The notes beneath the pieces are model-generated. The model was not told where the DNA came from. It saw only the letters and a list, made by a program, of their open reading frames with translations, and searched no databases. From positions 1,674,001 through 1,738,000 of the forward strand of contig NZ_WTVH02000010.1 of the NCBI RefSeq assembly GCF_012910785.2: a DNA stretch of 64,000 bases, written 5' to 3'. Every line of letters begins with the position of its first letter. Positions within the stretch are counted from its first letter, which is position 1. The DNA is from Aromatoleum buckelii. GTDB taxonomy: Bacteria > Pseudomonadota > Gammaproteobacteria > Burkholderiales > Rhodocyclaceae. This document shows, piece by piece, positions 57,308 through 64,000 of this stretch. The position numbers were made by a program, and so were the translations under genes.

Positions 57308-58371
57308 TATGCGGCATGAAATGCAAGCGAACTTCCGACGGTCGCGCCCACGATCATCACACCTTGCAGGTGATGCGGCAGCAGGCCATCAAAGCGGTGC
57401 GTGAGGGGCAGACCGTGCAGAGCGTCGCCGCCTCGTTCGGCGTGAATCCTCGCAGCGTCTTCCGCTGGCTGGCCGACTTCGCCAACGGCGGCCAGAACGC
57501 CCTGCTCGCCAAGCCGATCCCGGGACGTCCGCCCAGGCTCAGCGCCGAGGAGATGGCCTGGCTCGCCCGCGCGGTCCGCGACCACACCCCGCAGCAGTTC
57601 AAGTTCGAGTTCGGGCTGTGGACGCTGACGCTGATCCGTCACCTGATCAATCGTCAGCTCAAGAAGGAACTGTCGGTTTCCTCGGTCCACCGGCTCATGA
57701 AGATCCTGGGCTTCAGCGCCCAGAAACCGCTCTATCAGGCCTGGCAGCAGGATCCCGTGCTGGTGCGGACCTGGGAGACCGAGACCTATCCCGCCATTCG
57801 CGCCGAAGCGCGTGCGACGGGCGCGACGATCTACTTCGCCGACGAGTCGGGAATCCGTTCCGACTACCACACCGGCACCACCTGGGCGCCGCAGGGCCAG
57901 ACGCCGGTGGTGACGGCCACCGGCCGGCGCTTTTCGCTGAACATGATCTCGGCGGTGAGCGCGCAGGGCGAGTTTCGGTTCATGCTGCATGAAGGCTCGG
58001 TCGGTGCGAAGGTCTTTCTGGAGTTCCTCAAGCGCTTGATGATCGGCGCTCAGAAGCCGGTGTTCGTCATCGTCGATGGTCATCCGATCCACAAGGCAAA
58101 GTTGATCAAGACCTATGTCGACAGCCTCGGCGGCCGGCTGAAGCTGTTCTACCTGCCGCCGTATTCGCCGCACCTGAACCCGGACGAAACGGTCTGGGCG
58201 CATGTGAAGCGCAAGGTTTCGCGCCAGGTGGTCGAGAGCAAGGAGGACATGAAGCGCCTCGCACTCGGGGCCCTGCGCAGCATTCAGAAACTCCCCGAGC
58301 TCGTGAAGTCATTCTTCCGGCAACCAGAGTGTCAATACACTCTATAGTGACACTACTTATTGAAAAGTTAG
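57272..58371 (+). mobile_element. IS630-family insertion sequence
   Basis: A 1100-bp element flanked by TA (57270-57271 and 58372-58373), the target of this family. The ends read inward both begin CTAACTTT and stay similar for some 30 bases (left AAGTAATGCCATATAG, right AAGTAGTGTCACTATAG). It carries one transposase gene on the + strand. Confidence 0.88.
57316..58347 (+). CDS. IS630-family transposase
   Basis: A 343-residue transposase: N-terminal HTH (VQSVAASFGVNPRSVFRWLADF), a second winged HTH region, and the DDE domain with IYFADESGIRSD (D), VFVIVDGHPIHKA (D) and LPPYSPHLNPDETVWAHVKRK (E). The frame is intact. Confidence 0.95.
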   Translation: MKCKRTSDGRAHDHHTLQVMRQQAIKAVREGQTVQSVAASFGVNPRSVFRWLADFANGGQNALLAKPIPGRPPRLSAEEMAWLARAVRDHTPQQFKFEFGLWTLTLIRHLINRQLKKELSVSSVHRLMKILGFSAQKPLYQAWQQDPVLVRTWETETYPAIRAEARATGATIYFADESGIRSDYHTGTTWAPQGQTPVVTATGRRFSLNMISAVSAQGEFRFMLHEGSVGAKVFLEFLKRLMIGAQKPVFVIVDGHPIHKAKLIKTYVDSLGGRLKLFYLPPYSPHLNPDETVWAHVKRKVSRQVVESKEDMKRLALGALRSIQKLPELVKSFFRQPECQYTL

Positions 58372-58427
58372 TAAGAAGGTAATCCCCAAAGATTCCTCGC
58401 CTTCGCCACGCGTGCAACGGAGAAATG

Positions 58428-58450
58428 AAAGCCGGCGGCAAGCCGGCTTT
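58428..58450. terminator. Hairpin terminator downstream of the AAHS transporter gene
   Basis: AAAGCCGGC and GCCGGCTTT pair over nine bases with the loop GGCAA. It lies 40 bp past the reverse-strand stop at 58490. On that strand TTTCATTTC follows, a modest T-rich tail. Confidence 0.65.
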
Positions 58451-58489
58451 CTGCTGGATCGTCAGATGCTATTTGCAGCAGACGACGGC

Positions 58490-59866
58490 TCACGCCCGTA
58501 CAGGGAACTCCTTGATTTGCGGCCCAATTGCCTCTTCCGGTATCACAACATGGGGATGCTCAGACGCAGAACGCTCGTGATTGATCATTGAGATAGCAAC
58601 CGCTGCAATGACGGCAGGAATGGCAATTGCAGTGAAGTTCATCTCCAGCGGCAGCGCCATACTTACCAGGACTCCGATAAGAATCGGCGCCAGAATCGCG
58701 CCACCACGACCAACTGCGAGCGCCCAACCGAGGCCGGTGGAGCGAACCGCCATCGGATAGAATTGGCCTGCGTACGCATTGGTTACAATCTGGGTACCGA
58801 TCGTCGAGGCGCCAGCCAAACCGACGGTCAAGAATAGAACCTCCGTCGGCAACCTCTGCCCGAGCAGGACAATCGAGACAGCTGCAAGCAGGTACATGGC
58901 GATCAAGACGTGCTTGATATTGAAGCGGTCGGCAAGCCAGCCGCCGCCCACTGCCCCGATCATCGCGCCAAAGTTTAGTACCAAAACGAAGGTCAAGGCA
59001 GAGCCGAGGCTATAGCCTGCATTCGCCATTAGTTTGGTCAGCCAGGTGCTCAGCGCGTAGACCATGAATAGGGACATGAACATGGCCACCCAAAACATAA
59101 CCGTGCTGCGGCCGCGTCCTTCGGAGAATAGATGATGAATCGGGGCATTGTCCGATTTATCCACATCGGGCAGCGTAAAGCGGTCGGTACTCGTCGGAAG
59201 ATAGCCCGGATCCAATCGCGCTACGATGGACTTCAGTTCCTCATACCTGCCCTGCTTCAAGAGGAAAGGCATCGACTCCGGGAGCGACCGGAAAATAAAG
59301 GGGATGAGCAATAACGGCGCTGCGGCCACAAAGTAAACCGACTGCCAGCCCCAGCTCTCCATGATGCTCTTGCCTAGCAGCGCGGCGAGCATCCCGCCAA
59401 CCGCATAGCCGCTGAACATCAGCGTAACCAGCGTGGAACGTATGCGGCGTGGCGCGTATTCGGTCATTTGGGCAACCACGTTGGGCATCACGCCCCCGAT
59501 CCCGAGCCCAGCAATAAAGCGCATGACACTGAACGTCATCGGATCAGAAGCCAGGCCGGCTGCCGCCGTGAAGACGCTGAACAAGACAATGCTGATCGAA
59601 ATCGCCCACCGGCGACCGATTCGGTCAGCAAGCGTCCCCAGCAAGATTGCACCAAACATCATGCCGAACAATGCAGAGCTTGCCATGAAGCCGGCCTGCG
59701 TCGGATTGACGCCCAAGTCCTTCATGATCGAGGGCATCGTGACACCGGCCACCGCCAGGTCGTAGCCGTCGAACACGATAATAAGTGCACACCAAAAAAG
59801 TATCAGGCCGTGAAAGCGATTGAACTTGGCCTGGTCGGCTATTACGTGAGCGTTGAGCTGACGCAT
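58490..59866 (-). CDS. MFS aromatic-acid:H+ symporter (AAHS family)
   Basis: A 458-residue transporter with 12 helices. AAHS signatures are visible: FDGYDLAVAGVTMPSIMKDLGVNPTQAGFMASSALFGMMFGAILLGTLADRIGRR (DGYD near residue 33 and DRIGRR) and IAGLGIGGVMPNVVAQMTEYAPRRIRS. Relatives import benzoate, hydroxybenzoates or gentisate (BenK, PcaK, GenK types). GGAGGAG precedes the ATG. It is 191 bp downstream of the aryl ligase on the same strand, so an uptake role for the ligase substrate is likely. Confidence 0.92.
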   Translation of the reverse strand: MRQLNAHVIADQAKFNRFHGLILFWCALIIVFDGYDLAVAGVTMPSIMKDLGVNPTQAGFMASSALFGMMFGAILLGTLADRIGRRWAISISIVLFSVFTAAAGLASDPMTFSVMRFIAGLGIGGVMPNVVAQMTEYAPRRIRSTLVTLMFSGYAVGGMLAALLGKSIMESWGWQSVYFVAAAPLLLIPFIFRSLPESMPFLLKQGRYEELKSIVARLDPGYLPTSTDRFTLPDVDKSDNAPIHHLFSEGRGRSTVMFWVAMFMSLFMVYALSTWLTKLMANAGYSLGSALTFVLVLNFGAMIGAVGGGWLADRFNIKHVLIAMYLLAAVSIVLLGQRLPTEVLFLTVGLAGASTIGTQIVTNAYAGQFYPMAVRSTGLGWALAVGRGGAILAPILIGVLVSMALPLEMNFTAIAIPAVIAAVAISMINHERSASEHPHVVIPEEAIGPQIKEFPVRA

Positions 59867-59900
59867 TTATGTCTCCTCCATCAATGGATGTGCTGCAGGG

Positions 59901-59950
59901 CTAGAGTGGGGCGAGCCAATGCAACCCGCCCGCGGGTTAAGCCCTCTAGT
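59901..59950. other. Nested inverted repeats between ligase and transporter genes
   Basis: The inner AACCCGC-CC-GCGGGTT (59923-59938) is enclosed by CTAGAG (59901-59906) and CTCTAG (near 59944-59949). It may be a partial terminator or mRNA stabilising element in the ligase-transporter transcript. Confidence 0.45.
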
Positions 59951-60057
59951 TAACTCATGCTGGATAGGTAAAACGCACGAAATCGATAGAACGCTTCCGG
60001 CGGTCTCGGCATGCGAGCCAGACAATTTCCGCTGCACTCCGCCGATCCCGTTGGGTG

Positions 60058-61716
60058 TCAGTCGACCAAACTCGCGCTTTCCGCAGCAAGCTTTGCCGCT
60101 ATCGTCTCGCGGAGTTCGCGCTTCAATATCTTCCCGACCGGGCTTACCGGAAATGCGGCAATAACTTCAAGTCGCTCGGGTAACTTGAAGCTTGCGATTT
60201 TCTTGGCACGCAGAAAATCAATCAGTTCGTCGAAGGTTAGAGGAACTCTGGACTTGGTACGCACAAAGGCGCAGGCCTTCTCTCCAAAGGTCTCGTCCGG
60301 CATAGCCACCAGCGACACCTGAAACACCTTGGGGTGCTGCAGGATCATATTTTCAACCTCCTCACAGCTGATCTTTTCGCCACCGCGGTTAATGAAATCC
60401 TTCTTGCGCCCTTCCGCAAAGACATATCGCCCCTCCTTCCGTACGATATCGCCCATGAGATAGAAGCCATCCGCCGTAAATGCGGTACGGTCGACTTCCG
60501 GCGCGTTGAAGTAGCTTCGGATGGTGTAGGGCCCGCGTGTCGCGAGTTCACCAGGCACCCCATCAGGCACCTCTTCCCCGAATTCATCGAGCACCTTGAT
60601 TTCGTCGTCCTCGCATACAGGCGCTCCCGAACTTTCCAGTGCTGCGCGTTCCGGATCATCCATACGCGTCATGTTGATGAGACCCTCGGCCGTCCCATAG
60701 ATTTCCTGCGGAAAGCATTTCAGTCGCTGCAAGATCCGCTTGCGCAGTTCGGGTGCCAAGCGAGCGCCGCCGTTCTGCACCACCTTGAGCGACGACAGGT
60801 CGTATTTCTCCGGAGCATCTGAATTCAGCCAGTTGGTAATCAGAGGCACAACGGACGCAATCACACTTACGCGCTCTCGTTCAACCAACCCGAACACCTC
60901 GTCTGCATCGCCTGAAGATGCAAGCACTACCGTGCCTCCATGGTAGAAGACGCCGAGGATGCCCGGGGAGGCGAGGTTGTAGTTGTGGCCGAGAGGCAAT
61001 ATCGCCATGAAAACGGTCTTCTCATCGAACCCAGCAGCCCGTCCACACAGACGTGCATTCAGGATGTAGTCATCGTGAGATCGCGGAATCAGTTTTGAGA
61101 GAGACGTAGTTCCTCCGGAAAGGAGCATGGTCGCCACGTCGGCCGGGTTAATCCGAATCTCTTGAAGGGTGGCAGAAATTCGCTCCGGATCGAGGTCCTC
61201 CTCGATCATATGACTGAGCGAGTGCTGTCCTTCCGCGGGTTCTCCAACGACCAGCACCGACTTCAGGCTGGAACATTCGGCGCGAAGGGTCTCTGCCATC
61301 GGCCGATAGTCAAATCGATTGACCACATCCTGAATCACGTAAGCCACCGCGCCGGACGCGTCGACAAAGTGATGCACTTCGGTCTCGCGGTGCGCACGCA
61401 AGGCCATCACGGGAACTGCGCCGATGCGGGTGAGTGCAAGATAGGTGTAAACGAACTCCGGGATATTGGGCAATTGGAGAACTACCCGATCGTGCTGCCT
61501 TAACCCTGCCTCGATCAGGCGACAGGCCAGACGCTCGACCGTTTCTACCAACTGCCGATACGTGATGCGCTGGGTACCTGCCACCAACGCCAGCTTCTCT
61601 GGGTGCTGCCCCATGGTGCGCTTGACCATGTCGGCAATCCCGATGTTTTCCCAGTAGCCCTTGGCGCGATATTTTTGCGCGACATCCTCAGGCCACGGCG
61701 TATAACCGGAAAGCAT
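60058..61716 (-). CDS. Aryl-acid adenylating ligase (2-hydroxybenzoate/2,3-dihydroxybenzoate type)
   Basis: A 552-residue ANL enzyme similar to DhbE/EntE from the start (GYTPWPEDVAQKYRAKGYW). The P-loop reads LLSGGTTSLSKLIPRSHDDY (residues 199-217); YGTAEGLINMTRMDDPE, GRKKDFINRGGEK and the C-terminal K in SPVGKILKRELRE follow. H244-N245 (LGHNYNLASPG) correspond to the DhbE pair that contacts the 2-hydroxyl, so salicylate or 2,3-dihydroxybenzoate is the likely substrate. No carrier-protein or siderophore genes are nearby, so CoA ligation for degradation is favoured (inference). Confidence 0.82.
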   Translation of the reverse strand: MLSGYTPWPEDVAQKYRAKGYWENIGIADMVKRTMGQHPEKLALVAGTQRITYRQLVETVERLACRLIEAGLRQHDRVVLQLPNIPEFVYTYLALTRIGAVPVMALRAHRETEVHHFVDASGAVAYVIQDVVNRFDYRPMAETLRAECSSLKSVLVVGEPAEGQHSLSHMIEEDLDPERISATLQEIRINPADVATMLLSGGTTSLSKLIPRSHDDYILNARLCGRAAGFDEKTVFMAILPLGHNYNLASPGILGVFYHGGTVVLASSGDADEVFGLVERERVSVIASVVPLITNWLNSDAPEKYDLSSLKVVQNGGARLAPELRKRILQRLKCFPQEIYGTAEGLINMTRMDDPERAALESSGAPVCEDDEIKVLDEFGEEVPDGVPGELATRGPYTIRSYFNAPEVDRTAFTADGFYLMGDIVRKEGRYVFAEGRKKDFINRGGEKISCEEVENMILQHPKVFQVSLVAMPDETFGEKACAFVRTKSRVPLTFDELIDFLRAKKIASFKLPERLEVIAAFPVSPVGKILKRELRETIAAKLAAESASLVD

Positions 61717-61733
61717 AGTTGTTTGTCTCCTCT

Positions 61734-61773
61734 CGGTACGGAGGAACCGGTTGGTTTCCTCCGGCTCGTACCG
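61734..61773 (-). promoter_or_regulatory. Stem-loop in the leader of the aryl ligase gene
   Basis: CGGTACGGAGGAACC and GGTTTCCTCC...GTACCG form a two-part imperfect stem about 17 bp upstream of the start codon, next to the GAGGAG ribosome site. It could influence translation initiation or act as a terminator for LysR transcripts. Confidence 0.45.
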
Positions 61774-61819
61774 TAAGGCGCTCTCCGGTGTGACTCAACG
61801 CGTCAGGCCTATTCCTCGT

Positions 61820-61834
61820 ATTACTGCGGTGAAT
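61820..61834 (-). promoter_or_regulatory. NahR-type operator before the aryl ligase gene
   Basis: On the reverse strand ATTCACCGCAGTAAT shares ATTCAC, the central C and AGT.AT with the site at 39993-40007 (ATTCACATCAGTGAT). It lies 104 bp before the ligase start, in the same orientation relative to the target gene as the first site. Confidence 0.5.
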
Positions 61835-61857
61835 ATCTCGTGAGGATTCATGGAGAA

Positions 61858-62769
61858 TTATTCGCTGAATGTCTCGCACATCAGCGTGCGCAGCCACTGA
61901 TTTCCCGCCTCCCGATGGAACTTGGCGTGCCAGAAGAGATTGATCTGGATCTCGGGCAGGTTGAGCGGATGAGGCACTGAGCGCAGCGGAAATGACGAAG
62001 CCAGCCGCGTCCCGATCCGTTCCGCGACGGTAGCCACGAGATCAGTCTCCTCCAGGATGTACGGAAGTGCCACGAAGTGCGGTACCCGCAATCGCACGTT
62101 GTGCCGGATAGCGGAACGCTCGATCAGGTCGTCCGTCTTGCCATGTCCTGTGCCGGCGGAAACCACCACTACGTGCTCAGCCGCGGCAAATTCCTCGACG
62201 CCGAATGGAGCATCGTCAAGCGGGTGCCCGATACGAAACAGACAGCAATGTCCCTGGCGAAAAAGGCGACGTTGATAGAAGTCGGTTTTGAGGTCAGGCA
62301 GCAAACCGATCGCAAGATCCACCTTCCCCTCCTCCATGTCTTCCTTGAGCGTCACCCTGTTGTTTCGCACAGTACTGATTGTCACTCCAGGTGCCACCCT
62401 GCGAAGGATCCGCATGAGGGACGGGAGGAAGTAGATCTCGCCCACATCAGTCATGGCGATGACAAATCGTCGGGAACTGGCGAGGGGATCGAAACTGGAA
62501 CGCTGGTTCACAGTCTGCTGGATCAGCGCCAGCGCTTCCCCTATCGGCTCGGCCAGTTCCTCAGCATAAGGCGTGGGCTTCATTCCCCCGCCAGTGCGGT
62601 AGAACAGATCATCCCCCAAGAGTTTCCGCAAGCGATTGAGCGCACTGCTGACACCAGGCTGCGAAAGGTCCAGAGCTTCAGCGGCTGTGGTGACGCGTCG
62701 ATCTCGCAACAGCTGCAGAAAGACTACAAGCAGATTGAGATCGAGATCTTTCAGTTCGATTCCTCGCAT
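61858..62769 (-). CDS. LysR-type regulator, second NahR-like paralogue
   Basis: A 303-residue LTTR closely parallel to the regulator at 39-40 kb: KDLDLNLLVVFLQLLRDRRVTTAAEALDLSQPGVSSALNRLRKLLGDDLFYRTGGGMKPTPYAEELAEP, MTDVGEIYFLPSL, STVRNNRVTLKEDMEEGKVDLAIGLLPDLK and SAGTGHGKTDDLIERSAIRHNVRLRVPHFVA. The effector is likely salicylate or a similar acid. GGAGG precedes the ATG. It is upstream of the ligase on the same strand and divergent from had. Confidence 0.9.
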   Translation of the reverse strand: MRGIELKDLDLNLLVVFLQLLRDRRVTTAAEALDLSQPGVSSALNRLRKLLGDDLFYRTGGGMKPTPYAEELAEPIGEALALIQQTVNQRSSFDPLASSRRFVIAMTDVGEIYFLPSLMRILRRVAPGVTISTVRNNRVTLKEDMEEGKVDLAIGLLPDLKTDFYQRRLFRQGHCCLFRIGHPLDDAPFGVEEFAAAEHVVVVSAGTGHGKTDDLIERSAIRHNVRLRVPHFVALPYILEETDLVATVAERIGTRLASSFPLRSVPHPLNLPEIQINLFWHAKFHREAGNQWLRTLMCETFSE

Positions 62770-62991
62770 TATTGCCTCCAGTAATATGGCTTATTAACAG
62801 CTCTATATTTTGTAATTTTGCTGGCAATGCAATGATGCGTCACAGAAACGTACAGGTCCACCGTAAACAAAAAATAAGTTTTAAAAAACAATAACTAATC
62901 GTACACAAAGGGACAGAAAGCCGTTGAGCGCATCAAGTACCAAGGCGTCTGGCGCCTACAGTACTCACGCATTTTGATAAGGAGACTACCG
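62770..62991. promoter_or_regulatory. AT-rich divergent promoter region of the LysR gene and had
   Basis: 222 bp with an unusually AT-rich centre (about 62860-62905, with TTTTAAAAAA). ACTCACGCATTTTGAT at 62963-62978 resembles a NahR site with one extra base but lies directly against the ribosome site of had. AGGCG/CGCCT flank 62944-62958. No exact -35/-10 set is asserted. Confidence 0.4.
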
Positions 62992-64000
62992 TTGTTCCCG
63001 ACGCACATTGACACCTGGCAGATGACCACGCCCGGCCATCTCAAACGCACACAAGTTCCCATCCCCGAGCTCAATCCCGGTGATGCGGTCGTAAAGATTG
63101 CGGGCTGCGGGGTCTGCCATACGGACCTGTCGTACTTCTACATGGGCGTGCCTACCATCCAGGAACCGCCCCTGTCGCTCGGGCACGAGATCAGCGGGGT
63201 CGTCATTGCCGGGGAGCCATCCATGATCGGCCGGGAAGTGGTTGTCCCGGCGGTGATTCCCTGCGGCGAATGCGAACTTTGCCGAAGTGGCAGAGGAAAT
63301 CGCTGTCTGTCGCAACGCATGCCGGGCTACTCGATGGGGATTTACGGCGGGTTCTCGAGCCACATCGTGATCCCCGCCCGGTACCTCTGCGCAGTCGATA
63401 ACCGCGGCGATATTCCCCTGGAGCACTTGGCGGTCGTTGCGGATGCCGTCACCACACCCTATCAAGCGGCGCTGCGCGCCCGATTGCAGCCGGGCGACCG
63501 GGTAATCGTGATCGGCGCGGCCGGAGGAGTCGGGTCCTTTATGACGCAGGTCGCCAAGGGCATGGGCTGCGCGGCTGTCGTAGGGATCGACATCAATGAC
63601 GAAAAGCTGGAGATGATGAAGGGCTACGGTGCGGACTTCACCATCAATCCAAGAGGCCTCAGCCCCAAAGACGTAAAGGGATTGCTCCACGACTATTGCA
63701 AGAAGCAGGGCCTACCGTCAGCACATGGCTGGAAGATCTTCGAAGTAACGGGGACCAAGGCAGGCCAGGAACTAGCGTTAGCACTCCTCTCCTTCACCGG
63801 CACGCTGGTCGTGGTCGGCTACGGCACCGATCAGACGACGTACATGCTCTCCCGCCTCATGGCTTTCGACGCCGAGATCATCGGCACTTGGGGCTGTCCG
63901 CCGGAGAGATATCCCGACGTGCTCAAGATGTGTCTCGATGGACGCATTTCGCTCGCCCCCTTCGTCGAAGAGCGGCCGATGAGTGAAATCGCCCATGTAT
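62992..64000 (+). CDS. had: 6-Hydroxycyclohex-1-ene-1-carbonyl-CoA dehydrogenase (cut by window edge)
   Basis: 336 codons of a zinc-containing medium-chain dehydrogenase, open to the window end. Catalytic zinc region C42-H43-T44-D45 and GHE at 64-66; structural zinc cysteines C91, C94, C97 and C105; Rossmann GAAGGVG at 175-181. GHEISGVVIAG, WKIFEVTGTKAGQELAL and MLSRLMAFDAEIIGTWGCPPE match Had of the anaerobic benzoyl-CoA pathway, which oxidises the 6-hydroxy thioester to the 6-oxo compound with NAD+. The start is TTG with AAGGAG upstream. About 30 residues are missing at the end. Confidence 0.88.
   Translation, partial: MFPTHIDTWQMTTPGHLKRTQVPIPELNPGDAVVKIAGCGVCHTDLSYFYMGVPTIQEPPLSLGHEISGVVIAGEPSMIGREVVVPAVIPCGECELCRSGRGNRCLSQRMPGYSMGIYGGFSSHIVIPARYLCAVDNRGDIPLEHLAVVADAVTTPYQAALRARLQPGDRVIVIGAAGGVGSFMTQVAKGMGCAAVVGIDINDEKLEMMKGYGADFTINPRGLSPKDVKGLLHDYCKKQGLPSAHGWKIFEVTGTKAGQELALALLSFTGTLVVVGYGTDQTTYMLSRLMAFDAEIIGTWGCPPERYPDVLKMCLDGRISLAPFVEERPMSEIAHV

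Noticed and set aside
62963-62978. A third NahR-type site directly before had
   Set aside because: It needs an extra base in the motif and would overlap the ribosome site, an implausible position for an activator.

Overview
The window looks like a GC-rich betaproteobacterial chromosome of the Rhodocyclales type (Aromatoleum/Azoarcus/Thauera-like). Support comes from the housekeeping gene set (ispDF, relA, ppk/ppx, mfd), an indolepyruvate/phenylpyruvate decarboxylase of the Azospirillum type, a salicylate-gentisate cluster, and, at the right edge, a gene for 6-hydroxycyclohex-1-ene-1-carbonyl-CoA dehydrogenase, an enzyme of anaerobic benzoyl-CoA degradation. All identifications rest on reading motifs and remembered family sequences; no search was run.

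Left part (1 to about 36.3 kb), core-like: start of etfB with a divergent TetR regulator; tatD; a crotonase and an acyl-CoA synthetase; a four-gene Mla-like MCE lipid-transport operon (permease, ATPase, MCE protein, lipoprotein); ppx divergent from ppk; relA (synthetase-only type); a DMT exporter, mtfA and a host-attachment-type protein; thpR-ispF-ispD; ppdC/ipdC and epd; a frameshifted MgtC/DUF4010 membrane protein; the three-gene AmmeMemoRadiSam set; mfd; and a run of small metabolic, repair and envelope genes up to a glycosyltransferase and a Yip1-like protein.

Right part (about 36.4 to 64 kb), accessory. It opens with an orphan 15-bp copy of the guaA 3' end (a known integration target), vapBC and an IS5-family element. 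A NahR-like LysR regulator is divergent from a long + strand operon: nagAa-nagG-nagH-nagAb (salicylate 5-hydroxylase), a Liv-type ABC importer (livKHMGF-like), a hemerythrin-like protein, nagI (gentisate 1,2-dioxygenase), nagK (fumarylpyruvate hydrolase) and nagL (maleylpyruvate isomerase). Together these encode uptake of salicylate, or a similar acid, and its conversion to pyruvate and fumarate. nagL is split by an IS66 element with a clean 8-bp target duplication, and livF carries a one-base frameshift plus a Walker A Lys-to-Arg change, so the aerobic route looks damaged in this strain.

After an MBL-fold protein, a LysR gene and an ABM-domain gene tagged by IS630, a second aromatic module follows: an AAHS-type transporter, a DhbE/EntE-like aryl-acid ligase with the His-Asn pair that reads a 2-hydroxyl, a second NahR-like regulator, and the divergent had gene. 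The two modules share a NahR-type operator motif in equivalent positions. The suggested picture is one organism with an O2-dependent gentisate route and a CoA-dependent, possibly anaerobic, salicylate route under paralogous regulators. IS5, IS66, IS630 and a transposase remnant mark this half as horizontally assembled.
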